From positions 496,001-560,000 of the forward strand of contig CAVUZI010000008.1 in assembly GCA_963745955.1 (NCBI GenBank): a DNA stretch of 64,000 nucleotides, written 5' to 3'. The stretch is from Bog-756 sp963745955. GTDB taxonomy: Bacteria > Actinomycetota > Acidimicrobiia > Acidimicrobiales > RAAP-2. The translations under genes were made by a program, and so were the position numbers. Below are positions 35,328 through 44,995 of the stretch, piece after piece. Below the pieces are notes generated by a model. It was not told the origin of the DNA. It ran no database searches and saw nothing but the letters and a program-made list of their open reading frames with translations. Every line of letters starts with the position of its first letter. Within the stretch, counting starts at the first letter, position 1.

Positions 35328-36395
35328 GAGTGGGCCAAACGACAGGCCCGTCATCAGGGCATCGCGTTCGACGAGCTGGCCAACGGTTTCGCCTCCTGCG
35401 AGGACCCCACTGCCCTCCAAGCCATCTGTGATCGCTTCGGCCCGGGCGACATCCAGGACTTCTTCGACCGCTGGACCCGGGTCATCCCCACCCCGTTCAC
35501 CGACGAGGACCGGGCCGCCGGCTACTTCTGGGAGCTCTCGATGCGCCAGGTGGAGGTCTCACGCACTCTGGTCTTCGACGATCCCCGGCGGGCCAGGAGC
35601 TTCTTCGAGTCGCTGGTCCAGGACAATGTCGGCATCGGGCGTCCCCACGAGGTCCATGCCATCTTCGGACGGGACCGCCGGGGTCGCACCACCCCCCAAC
35701 CCTTCGGGACCAGGATCTTCAGCCCCGGCGCCGAGGTGAAGATGGACTTCCGCTACAAGCACAGCCGCGTCAAGCAGTACCTGAAAGAAGGGAGGGCATT
35801 GCGTATCGAAACCGTCATCAACAAACCCGCTGACCTCGGGGTTCTCGCCCGGCTCGAGCATCTGCCCGAGCTCATCGACAAGGCCCGCCAGGTCAACGAC
35901 CGTCTGCTTATGATCGAACGTGCCGGCCAGGGCTGTGCCATCGGCTCTGCGCTCTTTGAGCGCATCCACCAGCCCTACGCAAGGGAGGGCCAACGAACCG
36001 GAGCCTTGCGCTTCGGGGATCAACGCGCCATGGCCCTGGCCGGTGCACTCTGTCTCGTCGTCCACGCCGTCACCGGCTTCACCAACAAGAGCCTTCGCGG
36101 GCATGTCGCCGGACTCCTCGGCAGGGACTACAGCTCTTCGCAGATGAGTTATGACCTGCGCCGTCTCCGTCTTCACGGACTGATCGAACGAAGTCCGGGC
36201 ACGAACTCATACAACCTGACGCCCGAAGGGATCCGGGTCGCGGTCTTCTACACCAAGCTCCAGGGCCGACTGCTCCGCCCGCTGCTCGAGGCGGACAAAC
36301 CTCCGGCTCCTATCGAGCTTCGTCGAGCACTCGGGACCATCGACCATGTCCTCGACGACTACATCACGGGAGCGCGTCTCGGAACCGCAGCCTGA
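35328..36395 (+). CDS. Exon 2 of the intron-split conserved protein; C-terminal winged-helix-like region
   Basis: 355 codons beginning EWAKRQARHQGIAFDELANG; in the unspliced DNA the frame is open back to 35217 but that part is intron. It includes FFDRWTRVIPTPFTDEDRAAG, YFWELSMRQVEVSRTLVFDD and KMDFRYKHSRVKQYLKEGRA. The C-terminal 120 residues contain YSSSQMSYDLRRLRLHGLIE and YNLTPEGIRVAVFYTKLQGR, a winged-helix pattern like MarR/ArsR proteins. DNA binding is an inference; the overall function is unknown. Its position beside an IS remnant may mean that the family is itself mobile-element associated. Confidence 0.8.
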   Translation, partial: EWAKRQARHQGIAFDELANGFASCEDPTALQAICDRFGPGDIQDFFDRWTRVIPTPFTDEDRAAGYFWELSMRQVEVSRTLVFDDPRRARSFFESLVQDNVGIGRPHEVHAIFGRDRRGRTTPQPFGTRIFSPGAEVKMDFRYKHSRVKQYLKEGRALRIETVINKPADLGVLARLEHLPELIDKARQVNDRLLMIERAGQGCAIGSALFERIHQPYAREGQRTGALRFGDQRAMALAGALCLVVHAVTGFTNKSLRGHVAGLLGRDYSSSQMSYDLRRLRLHGLIERSPGTNSYNLTPEGIRVAVFYTKLQGRLLRPLLEADKPPAPIELRRALGTIDHVLDDYITGARLGTAA

Positions 36396-36753
36396 AACTT
36401 GTCACAAGATCCAGAGACCCGGGGACCAAGAAGATCTAGGGCCAAATCTCATCGATCATCACCCACGGTCAGCCCGTGACCGCAGGTGGTGACAAGATGC
36501 GCAACTCCCGCCGCGAGATGAGCGCACCTGGGCGTGAACCTTCCAAGAGCGTCCCTTCCAAGCAACGGACGTCCCAGTGCTAACGGGGCCAGAGTTGGAA
36601 CTCCATACAAGGCTCGGCTCCAAAGGGGAAGGCCGGAGCGACTCATCGGGTCCGGTACGGCAATGCCCGATCGGCAATGGCCACCACTCTGCGACCTCGC
36701 CTAACCTGACGAGGATGGGGAGCGCTGGCAGGGCGGAGGACACACGCGTCAGC
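36396..36753. other. Intergenic region with no recognised feature
   Basis: 358 bp between exon 2 and the GT-C gene. Plus-strand frames are open but lack motifs. A possible earlier start for the downstream gene exists at ATG 36715, with GAGG abutting it. Confidence 0.35.
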
Positions 36754-38304
36754 ATGAGCCGACCCGTTTTGGTGGTGTTGTGCTCCATTGGGCTTGTCGG
36801 AGTCCTGCTTCGACTGTGGCTGATCGCATTCGAACACTTCTTCAATGAAGACGCCTTGATCACGCTCCGGTACGGCCGGAGCATCATCCAAGGGAACGGC
36901 TGGGTCTACAACACGAACCAGCACGTCTTGGGCAGTACGTCCCCGATATGGACCGTCGTAGCCGCTCTGGCTAGCGGCCTTCTCAGCACAGGAGGAGTAA
37001 GGCTCCTTTTCTCCACGATGGACCTTGTCTTCTACTGTCTCGCCGGATGGCTCCTCGTCAGACGAATATGCTCACGTTCTGACGTAGGCGCAGCCGCGCC
37101 GGTCGTGCTTGTGGCCGTTCTGGCATTCCACCGATTGATATTGGACACATCGGTAGGCGGCCTCGAAGAGTCCCTTTTCGTCCTGCTCATCGTCGCTGCC
37201 GTCCTGGTGGTGGAGCGATCGGTGCCCGCCGGCTTCGCCCTAGCGGGTATTGCCACACTTGTGAGGCCCGAAGGACTGGTACTCGCGATCGCGTTGCTTC
37301 TGATGCTGCTCACCGTCGACCGGCGATGGAAGAGTGTCGTCGGGGCAGTCTTGAGCTTCGGGGCTGTCATAGCCCCCTGGGTCGTCTTCGCCACGATCTA
37401 TTTCGGTTCCCCGATTCCACAGAGCGCCAAAGCCAAGTCGGGCTGGATTGGTCAGCACCTCACCTTGCTGCGCATACTTTGGCGCCCGCAACATCTGCTA
37501 TCGGTCTTCACCTTTCTGAACGCAACGTACACGGGTTCGACGACCGATGTCGCTCAATTGACGTTGGCGGTCGCCGGTCTCGCACTCTTCGGTTACGGCA
37601 CGTGGATCTCTGTTCACCGGCGGGATCGGTTCATCACGACTCTTGCACTTTTCTTCGTTGGATACGTCGCGTTCTACTACTTCGGCAATGGAGAGCTGTT
37701 TCATTGGTACATTCTTCCCTCGGCCGTCACATTCTGGTCGGTTACGGCTATCGGAATAGATGCGCTTGTGCGCAATTGGCTACGGCGAGTCTGGATTCTT
37801 GGTGTCGGTGCCTTCGTTGTTCTTCTGCTCGCTCAGGCTGTGATCGTGCTTCCGGAGCTCTCAGCTCTGCAGGGTTACGAGACCGGAGTCGCTCAGGCGA
37901 CAGGTCAATGGATCGCAAGGTGTACACCGACCGATGCGATCGTCATGCTCGAGCCACTGGGTTATGTGGGGTACTACTCAGATCGGCGTATCATCGACCT
38001 CGGCGGACTCATTTCACCCAAGTTCGCCTCCCTTGACGCGTCCACCGTGGTCGGTTGGCCGGCCACCGAGATCCTCCTGATGCGGCCGGACTATCTGGTA
38101 CTGCGCCGCTATGAAGTCGCCGAGAACGAATTCCTGATGGCCCACGGAAATCCGATGTTCGCCAACTCACGCGCTCGAAAGGAATTCGAGGACAATTACG
38201 TCCCAGTGGCCTCATTCAGTGATCACTATGCGACGCATCAAGCCAATGGACAGGACATCTCCCTCGTTGTCTATGCCAGGAACGGGGCATCACCCTGCCA
38301 CTGA
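36754..38304 (+). CDS. GT-C-type membrane glycosyltransferase-like protein
   Basis: 516 residues from ATG 36754. The first hydrophobic helix is followed by FEHFFNEDALITLRYGRSII, an acidic first extracytoplasmic loop (E-D) like the catalytic loop of GT-C/ArnT proteins. About ten more helices follow, including LDTSVGGLEESLFVLLIVAA and the pattern IATLVRPEGLVLAIALLL, seen in actinobacterial and mycobacterial membrane glycosyltransferases. The last 130 residues are soluble (DAIVMLEPLGYVGYYSDRRI, DYLVLRRYEV). It probably uses a polyprenyl-phosphate sugar to decorate a surface glycan. Similar architecture is seen at 43334-44995. Confidence 0.75.
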   Translation: MSRPVLVVLCSIGLVGVLLRLWLIAFEHFFNEDALITLRYGRSIIQGNGWVYNTNQHVLGSTSPIWTVVAALASGLLSTGGVRLLFSTMDLVFYCLAGWLLVRRICSRSDVGAAAPVVLVAVLAFHRLILDTSVGGLEESLFVLLIVAAVLVVERSVPAGFALAGIATLVRPEGLVLAIALLLMLLTVDRRWKSVVGAVLSFGAVIAPWVVFATIYFGSPIPQSAKAKSGWIGQHLTLLRILWRPQHLLSVFTFLNATYTGSTTDVAQLTLAVAGLALFGYGTWISVHRRDRFITTLALFFVGYVAFYYFGNGELFHWYILPSAVTFWSVTAIGIDALVRNWLRRVWILGVGAFVVLLLAQAVIVLPELSALQGYETGVAQATGQWIARCTPTDAIVMLEPLGYVGYYSDRRIIDLGGLISPKFASLDASTVVGWPATEILLMRPDYLVLRRYEVAENEFLMAHGNPMFANSRARKEFEDNYVPVASFSDHYATHQANGQDISLVVYARNGASPCH

Positions 38305-38669
38305 GTGAGAGGACTCGTCCTCACATTGCGGCATCAGCAGTCCGTACTGGATTCCTGGAGTGCGGAATGCAGGGACCGCCGACGGGGCACTTGGGTCCCC
38401 ATCGACCAGAACCCGCTTGCCAGGTCCGCTGAGGCGCATCCTGACTGTTTGAACGTCGAGGCCGATCACCGTTGGCCGGACATGGTCGGTGCTCGCTGCA
38501 GCCGACAGCACGTCTTCGTCGCTGCCAAAGTGCGTACGTCGGGACCCGGCGAGGAAGCCGGAAGGCCAACCAGGTGACCGCGTCAGAAGCCGCTCGGACA
38601 GCTAGTGACCTAGTGTCCTGAGTCGGAGATTGGCGAAGAAAGTGGACGTGCCCATCGACGCGCCCGCGT
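38305..38669. other. Intergenic region containing a solo IS630 end
   Basis: 365 bp between convergent genes. Apart from the 22-bp inverted-repeat copy at 38613-38634, no gene or clear terminator is recognised. Confidence 0.4.
38613..38634 (+). repeat. Solo copy of the IS630 terminal repeat
   Basis: GTGTCCTGAGTCGGAGATTG.. matches the left end of the 32199-32520 element at 21 of 22 positions and is flanked by CTA, consistent with a TA target. No second end or transposase lies nearby. It is a scar of another copy, 6 kb from the deleted element, lying just beyond the 3' end of the minus-strand membrane gene. Confidence 0.8.
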
Positions 38670-40544
38670 TCAATTTCTGACGGTAACCTGGACCTCGGCG
38701 CTGTGACTGCTCGTACCGATCGTGTCGTAGGCGACACTTCGGATCGAATAGATGCCGTTGGCCACAAGTGACGTGTTCCACGAGGTAGCCCAACCGTAGA
38801 TCGTCTTATGGGCCCGTCCGATCACCAGGTTGTGCACGGATCCGCCGGTCAGAATGAACGTGACCTGCTTGACCCCGTAGGGGTCCGAGGCTTTCGCGAT
38901 CAGGCCCGAGGTACCGGTCACCGTGGAACCCTCCGGAGGAATGACCACACGTGTAATGGGCGGCGTCTTGTCCACCGTGAGTCCCCGGCTGGAGTAGTAG
39001 GCCGCCGATGCCGTATCGAACAGACTCAGGTGTTCGGACCTTGCCGCCTGGGCCATGCTCCGGATATACGAAACCGGTTGCCACGACGAACCGAGCCCCG
39101 TCCGGACGAGCGAGTTCGGAGCGCGGCCGATGTTGACAGCGATGTCGGCGGCAGCCAGTTCTTGGTCGTGCCAGGTTTCAGCGGCGCTGAAGGCCTCGAA
39201 GGGGGCGATGACGACTTGAAGGCACAGGGCGACGATGAGAGCGGCGCGCAGCCCGAGGTGGTCGATCCTGACCCACCAGGGTCCGTCGGTCGACCCGCGT
39301 TCGGTCCCCTCCATCCGTCGAATAAGGCTCGCCACCGAGATGCGCCGACCGATGTTTGCGACAAGACCGTGCCTCTCCTCGAAGAGGGATCCGTCGAGCA
39401 TGGCCAGGTAACATCCGGCCAGGATCAGGAGCTCGAAGATTGCATACCGGGGGAGGACGGAGAGCCCCAGAGACCCACGCCCTTCGGTAAGTGCCACGGT
39501 GTAGAGCACACCGAAGAGGACCGCCGCCACGCCGATAGGGCTGGCAGTCGACCGATCGCGTCGCGGCAGCCCGACGACGAGCACCCAGGCGGCAACGACA
39601 AAGATGAGGACCCCGAGCAGGCAGAAGAGATAGTCGCCGGCGCTAGGTGTGTTGGGCACCTGCACGCCGAAGACATCGCCGATGGCGAAGAAGAAGAACC
39701 TGACGGCCAAGACCGGGTGGGTCAGGACGAAGGACTTGGTCCCGGTCCCCGCGGTGGTGAAATCGAAGCGGTACAGGTACACCCCGGTGGTGACCACGGC
39801 CGCGGTGATCCAGGCCAGAACCATCGCCCGGCCTCGCCTCCGGTGGTAGAGGAGCAGGAGCCCGACGGGCCAGATCAACAGACCTTCCAGGGACGAGAAG
39901 GCTCCGGCAATGGCGACGGCGATCGCACCGGCGAGGCCCAGCCAGCCGAGCGCCACCCGGTCGAGGAGGAAGAGGGCGGCCGCCAGCGCGAAAATCTCGA
40001 GATACCACGACACGGCAAAACCCCACATGATCATGGTGCCCTGGTTCAACGAGAGAAGAACGATGACCACGGGGAAGTAGTAGATCCAGGGGGTCGACGG
40101 TGACCGCCGCCTGTGGGCCAGGATGAGCAGGGCCGCGGTGGCGATGAGGAGGATCCCACTTCCGTAGTCTTCGTAGACCACATTGAAGTGCGTGGTACGA
40201 GCAAGGACGAGAACCAGGAGATCGGGCACGAAGACCCGGTTTTCGCCATGCTGAGCCCAGAGGTCCCCGAGGGTGAGGGTCCCACTGTGCGAGAGCGCGA
40301 TGATGTGGATGTCATGCCACTGATCAGCAAAGATCATGTTGACTGCATAGCGGTGGATGAACCAGAGCAAGGCCACGGCCGGCAGCGCCAGGGCGTAGAT
40401 ACCGAACCTGGCGACGGTGCCCGGGGGGTCGGGGGTCATCGGGCCTCCATGGGCCGGAGGAGAGCCTCCCGCGCGATTCTCGGCCCCAGCGCTCTCCAGC
40501 ACTTGCCGCTGCAATAGATCGAGGTCGTCTGATGGTGAGCTCAT
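38670..40544 (-). CDS. Large polytopic membrane protein with C-terminal Ig-like domain
   Basis: 624 residues; ATG 40439 (MTPDPPGT) is an alternative start that would remove an acidic 35-residue tail. About twelve helices occupy residues 40-460, with the loop FADQWHDIHIIALSHSGTL and AQHGENRVFVPDLLVL in the first part. The C-terminal 110 residues have KTPPITRVVIPPEGSTVTGT, ASDPYGVKQVTFILTGG and NGIYSIRSVAYDTIG, a bacterial Ig-like fold (Big_9 type) placed outside the cell. This combination is common in Acidimicrobiia-like genomes; a transferase or polymer-export role is possible but unproven. It is convergent with the 36.7-kb gene. Confidence 0.75.
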   Translation of the reverse strand: MSSPSDDLDLLQRQVLESAGAENRAGGSPPAHGGPMTPDPPGTVARFGIYALALPAVALLWFIHRYAVNMIFADQWHDIHIIALSHSGTLTLGDLWAQHGENRVFVPDLLVLVLARTTHFNVVYEDYGSGILLIATAALLILAHRRRSPSTPWIYYFPVVIVLLSLNQGTMIMWGFAVSWYLEIFALAAALFLLDRVALGWLGLAGAIAVAIAGAFSSLEGLLIWPVGLLLLYHRRRGRAMVLAWITAAVVTTGVYLYRFDFTTAGTGTKSFVLTHPVLAVRFFFFAIGDVFGVQVPNTPSAGDYLFCLLGVLIFVVAAWVLVVGLPRRDRSTASPIGVAAVLFGVLYTVALTEGRGSLGLSVLPRYAIFELLILAGCYLAMLDGSLFEERHGLVANIGRRISVASLIRRMEGTERGSTDGPWWVRIDHLGLRAALIVALCLQVVIAPFEAFSAAETWHDQELAAADIAVNIGRAPNSLVRTGLGSSWQPVSYIRSMAQAARSEHLSLFDTASAAYYSSRGLTVDKTPPITRVVIPPEGSTVTGTSGLIAKASDPYGVKQVTFILTGGSVHNLVIGRAHKTIYGWATSWNTSLVANGIYSIRSVAYDTIGTSSHSAEVQVTVRN

Positions 40545-40987
40545 CTGGATCGCACGACGACGGTTGGTCCCGGAGTCCCCGAATCACGATCAGTGGTGCT
40601 GACGCTGTCGGCGATGACCACCCAACGGGTACCCCTCACATGCGGCGAAGCTGTCGTTGCCACAGCCAGATGCGCAGGACCCAGCCCCCCGAACTGCGTT
40701 GCAGACATTCGCCCAGCTTACTGACCAGCCGTTGCGTCATTCTCGCGAGATCACGCTGCTGTGATGTCGTAGTTCCACAGTCCGGTCACCTCGCCAATCT
40801 CAGACGTCTCAGACGGTCTTCGGGATCATTTCTGACGGCTTCCGTACCTCGAATCCCATGTCCCGAATCCATGGTCCGGACGTTACCCAACGTCGCACCT
40901 GATGTCCCGACGAGGCGATGAGGCGGGCGGGCTGAACGACCACGAGCGGCTGAGGGTCCGAATTGGTCAACATGGACTCAGCGGTGC
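40545..40987. other. Divergent intergenic region
   Basis: 443 bp between the starts of the membrane gene (minus) and the repeat protein (plus). Presumably holds both promoters; no gene is supported and I could not define -10/-35 boxes with confidence. Confidence 0.35.
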
Positions 40988-42537
40988 ATGCTGATGGCCG
41001 TTCATTTGCCCAGCGGTTCCCGATGGTCGGAATTCGGAGGAGATGTTCGGGATTGGCGGCGCCGAGGGATCGGCATTCCTGAGGACCCTGCAACGCTCGG
41101 TCGGGCTGGGCGGGCGAGGTCCTTTCGGCGCCTGACGGCGCCGATCGCGTTGCTCGCACCGGTCGTCACTTTCGCGTGTTCCTGCCGAGCCGGAGGTTCG
41201 CCCATCGATGCTCGGTCCGCGTTGGGCAGGGCCCTCCGGTCTGCGGTTCCCGATGGTCGGGCGACGCCTCCGGCACCGTTTTCGTACACCGCCGGATTCC
41301 ACCAGCCGATCTCGCACACCGCCTCTGCCGGTGGGACCGGATACCTGACCATCTTCCAGGAGATCTCATCGGGTCCCCTGTCGGTGTCTGTCGATGGCGC
41401 GGGTCCGGTCATCCTCACCGACGGCGAGATCAACTACGGCTTGATCTCGCCGGGAGCCCACACGATCACGGCGACAAGCGGACCAGAAACGGTCGCCTCC
41501 GGAAGTGTTGTGGTACCGGCCGGACAGCGACTCACGGCGGTGATCCATCTCGCGCCCGGGGGTGTACCCACCGTCACGGGGTTCGACAATGATCGGTCAG
41601 TCCCTCCCCTCGCCAATCTCAGCTGGTCTTTCGTAACGCCGCCGATGCGCCACCGGTTGACATCTACCTCAGCGGGACGATGGTGGCTGCAGACTTGGCC
41701 GACGATCCCTCCTCGCACCGGGGCGCCCGTCCAGTCACGATCGCGGTGGCCGAAGCCGTCGCTCCGGCGAGTCAGGTGCTGGCAGTGCAGCACAGAGTGC
41801 TCGCTGCCGGTGACCTGATCGATGTCTTCGTCGTCGGGATCTCCGCCGCACATCCCAGTACGGTCGGACTGATTACCGACACCATTCAGCTGGGCGCCGG
41901 CTACCGCCTCTACGCATCTGATGGGGGAGCCTTCGATTTCGGTGACGCAAACTACTTCGGCTCGACGGCCGGACTCCATCTCAGCGAGACGGTGATAGGA
42001 GCGGCACTCACATCCGGTGGGGACGGGTATTGGATGGATGCCACCGACAGAGGAGTGTTCTCGTTCGGGGATGCATCGATCTTCGGCTCGGCGGCGGGTC
42101 TCCACTTGAACGAACCCATCGTGGGCATGGCCGCGGACCCCGACGAGGCCGGCTACTGGTTGGTGGCCAGTGACGGAGGCGTCTTTTTCGCCGGGAACGC
42201 TGGATTCTGCGGCTCGACCGGTGGTCTCAGACTGAACAAGCCGATCGTCGGGATGGCGGCCACCCCCGATGGCAAGGGCTACTGGGAGGTCGCCTCCGAC
42301 GGCGGCATCTTCTCCTGTGGCGACACCACCTTTTACGGCTCGACTGGCGAGATTGCCTTGAACAAACCCATCGTGGCCATGATCCACACCGTCGACGGTC
42401 GGGGCTACTGGCTGGTGGCCTCCGACGGCGGGGTGTTCTCCTTCGGGGACGCCGCCTTCTACGGCTCGACCGGCGATGCTCACCTCAACGAACCGATTGT
42501 GGCCGTCAGCGCTCCCGGCTTGACGCTCCGCAGTTGA
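40988..42537 (+). pseudogene. Secreted DUF4397-type protein with GYWLVASDGG repeats, frameshifted
   Basis: The first frame (40988 to about 41612) has a hydrophobic signal-like RRLTAPIALLAPVVTFACSC and a DUF4397-like domain (LTIFQEISSGPLSVSVDGAG, LISPGAHTITATSG). Near 41610-41625 the frame shifts by one base. Then FRNAADAPPVDIYLSGTMVA continues to 42537, with about five 42-residue repeats of the type GYWLVASDGGVFSFGDAAFY GSTG. The repeats are the secreted beta-propeller-like units also found in the amidase at 47034-48620. Without the shift it would be about 515 residues. The start is uncertain; several in-frame codons precede the signal. Confidence 0.75.
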
Positions 42538-43333
42538 TCGCCCCGGTTGACCGCCGACCCAGCGGGTGACTAGATCAGGTGAAATTGACGTAATTCATCG
42601 GAATTGATGTCCCGCTGATCGTTCGGGGTCACTACAGAAGCGGCTGGTTTTGGTTACGTATTCACGGCGTCAGTGTTGACGATAAGCAGACTGCACGGAA
42701 AGTGATGGACAACTTGCTGGAGACACTCCCGAGTAAGAAGCGCACGGCTCCTCTCATGTCTCGGTTCCCGACCACCACAAGATCTGCCTCAGTAGATTCA
42801 GCAATTCAGGGCAGACGCCTGGATGCCTGACACTCTCGGGATTGGCGGAACAAGCCTGTGACATCCGGGATGGCCACCGAGGACGCCAAGCCAGTGTCTG
42901 TGGAGAAGACGACGGATTCGATGGGCACTTTGGAAGCCAAATGGAGGTCCACCCCACCAGCCAGCGTCCCCCTCGTCGTCACACGGCAACCGTGGAGCGA
43001 TGACCGCGCCGTCAGGACGATCTAGGAGGTGAAGATTTTGGGCCGTGACTGGGCCGATCATGATCGAACCTGACCTGGATGGACCAGGCATTCTCAGAAT
43101 GTAGTCATTGTGGCTGATTGACTTGTCGTGGCGATACGCCAATGGTTGTGAAATGGAACTGATGCTGCTGCGGATGTATCAACAACAGGTGGTCATCTCC
43201 TGCCAGGCTGTTCTTCTGGGGCAGAAGACATGCAATATGGAACAAAAACGTCCACGCTTTTGGTACGGCGTCCAAAATCTGATCATCGGGGGTGGAAATA
43301 TCTCGAAAGAATCGCCCCCGGCAAGATGGTTTG
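42538..43333. other. Degraded intergenic region with a UspA scrap
   Basis: About 800 bp with no intact gene. 42664-42805 is a UspA relic (separate entry). The rest has short open frames on both strands without family resemblance; GC content falls toward 43.2 kb. Confidence 0.45.
42664..42805 (-). pseudogene. Remnant of a universal stress protein gene
   Basis: The minus strand reads AESTEADLVVVGNRDMRGAV then RFLLGSVSSKL, and after a frameshift CSLLIVNTD. This matches the intact UspA at 50525-50968 (ADLIVVGNRGMSGMSRFVLG, SLLIANTD). Only the last third of the gene remains. Confidence 0.75.
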
Positions 43334-44995
43334 TCATGGCTGCTTTTGCTGTCGTGCATCCCTGGCAGGGCCGGTTCCATGCGCGTTGACCGGCAGTGCC
43401 TTTTGTCCCGCTACCCCGGTTCGGTGCCATAGCCCGAATTCGCCGTCGTGAGCGACTTCGACCCATCCGCGGCGGCCCGGGTTTGAGCCAAGGTAGCGAA
43501 AGACGTAGCTGTCCCAGTCGCATACCCAGTTGATGCCTTGGGCGCTGAGGTACTGTGGCATGTCGCTTTGGTGACTTAAGGCTTCCGGGTTCACCTTCCC
43601 GTCGAGATTCACAACTCGATCACGAAAGAACCCAACGGTACCTGACTGACCGGCTCCGACGAACGCGTCAGGGGGAACCATCCGCTGGATGAGCGCCAGT
43701 TGTTGGCTGTAGTCAAGATTGCCTGGGAACGCACGTCCGCCGATGTATAGGCCAGCGGTGGTCAGGAGGCCGATGATGACCAGGACGATGGCGATTCCGC
43801 GCACTGCCATCATGGTCGCCCACGTGCTGTTGAGGAATACCGCCGTTCCGATGATGACGGCGATCAGCATCGCCGGGGCAAGGTACCGGCCGTAGAAATA
43901 CGTGGCGCCGGATTGTACGAAGTAGAAAGCAGCCGTCAGGACTAGCGATAGACCAAAGACTCTGGCGAACGCGAATCCTCGAGCAACCTCGCCGTTCTTA
44001 CGTTCGCCGCGGCTGGGGGCGCGGGGCCTTCGGACGAGCAGCCCCACAGTCATTGCCGCAATGATGAGTTCAAGCGCGGCGACAAAAGAGGATTCGAACC
44101 GGGAGGCGTAGCCCCACGGGACGAGAACCTGACCAAGAGCGATGATCAGGCTCGGGATTCGAGACGCGGTGATCATCACCGATTGTTCGGCCTTGCCGCT
44201 TGTTGGCATAAAGTGTCCGAACTCGATGCGGTTGTATAGCCACCACGGGGAGGACACGATCAGCGCCGTGATGGCGGCCAAAGCTGCTCGGCTCGGTCCT
44301 GCAGTTCGGTCTCGGTACGTCGCTGCGCAGAGAACCACCGCGAAGATTGCGCCGTCGATTCGCACAAGGATGAGAACTCCGAGTAAAACACCGATGGTCA
44401 CCGCACGTTGCCAGGTGTTCAATTCGTTCCGTTGGTAATAGCGCCAGATTGCGGCGTACATCAGAATCTCGCCGCCTGTTTCCAATCCGTTGAAGGCGCT
44501 TGCGACAAAAAAGGGCGCACCAAGTAGGGCAAGGGCTGCGAGCCACGGAGCTATCCGCTTGGCCGCCTGGTTCACTGTCAAATCGCGACAGATGAGCGCT
44601 GCGAGAGCGGCCGTCGCAATCGCCATCAGCCAGCTCAGGATCAGTACCAACCGCAATCCAAGAAAGCGGTTGCCGTGGTCGAGGAAGGCAATGGACTCGA
44701 TGACCGTTACGGCTGGCTGGAAGCCGTTGGTTAGGGTGTGACCGTTGATGGTGAGACCATGGCCGGTGGCGAGGTTGCGGGCCACGGAGAGCGAGTAGAA
44801 ACCGTCTTCCGTGAGCGGCTTGTTGACGAGACGGTTGGTTTCGCGTGTCGCCAGAGTCAGTGGCGCGAGTGAGACAATCACGACGCCTGCGATCAAAAGA
44901 CGGACGCTTCTGTTAAGGGTCGGCTCGAGCGCCTTGCCTGGTACGCGGTCATCAGGCCATGACGTACCGTTCTTTCCCCCATCCGCCGCCTGCAC
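43334..44995 (-). CDS. Polytopic membrane protein, GT-C/ArnT-like
   Basis: 553 residues. After a short cytoplasmic N-terminus and first helix (LLIAGVVIVSLAPLTLA) the outer loop has NKPLTEDGFYSLSVARNLAT and GHGLTINGHTLTNGFQPAVT, with the acidic pair typical of GT-C catalytic loops. About ten helices follow (LVLILSWLMAIATAALAALI, SLVLTAAFYFVQSGATYFYG). The soluble C-terminal 130 residues include MVPPDAFVGAGQSGTVGFFR, VVNLDGKVNPEA and GINWVCDWDSYVF, as found in actinobacterial putative arabinosyl/mannosyltransferases. A role in glycan decoration is inferred. The last residues overlap a low-GC region. Confidence 0.75.
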   Translation of the reverse strand: MQAADGGKNGTSWPDDRVPGKALEPTLNRSVRLLIAGVVIVSLAPLTLATRETNRLVNKPLTEDGFYSLSVARNLATGHGLTINGHTLTNGFQPAVTVIESIAFLDHGNRFLGLRLVLILSWLMAIATAALAALICRDLTVNQAAKRIAPWLAALALLGAPFFVASAFNGLETGGEILMYAAIWRYYQRNELNTWQRAVTIGVLLGVLILVRIDGAIFAVVLCAATYRDRTAGPSRAALAAITALIVSSPWWLYNRIEFGHFMPTSGKAEQSVMITASRIPSLIIALGQVLVPWGYASRFESSFVAALELIIAAMTVGLLVRRPRAPSRGERKNGEVARGFAFARVFGLSLVLTAAFYFVQSGATYFYGRYLAPAMLIAVIIGTAVFLNSTWATMMAVRGIAIVLVIIGLLTTAGLYIGGRAFPGNLDYSQQLALIQRMVPPDAFVGAGQSGTVGFFRDRVVNLDGKVNPEALSHQSDMPQYLSAQGINWVCDWDSYVFRYLGSNPGRRGWVEVAHDGEFGLWHRTGVAGQKALPVNAHGTGPARDARQQKQP

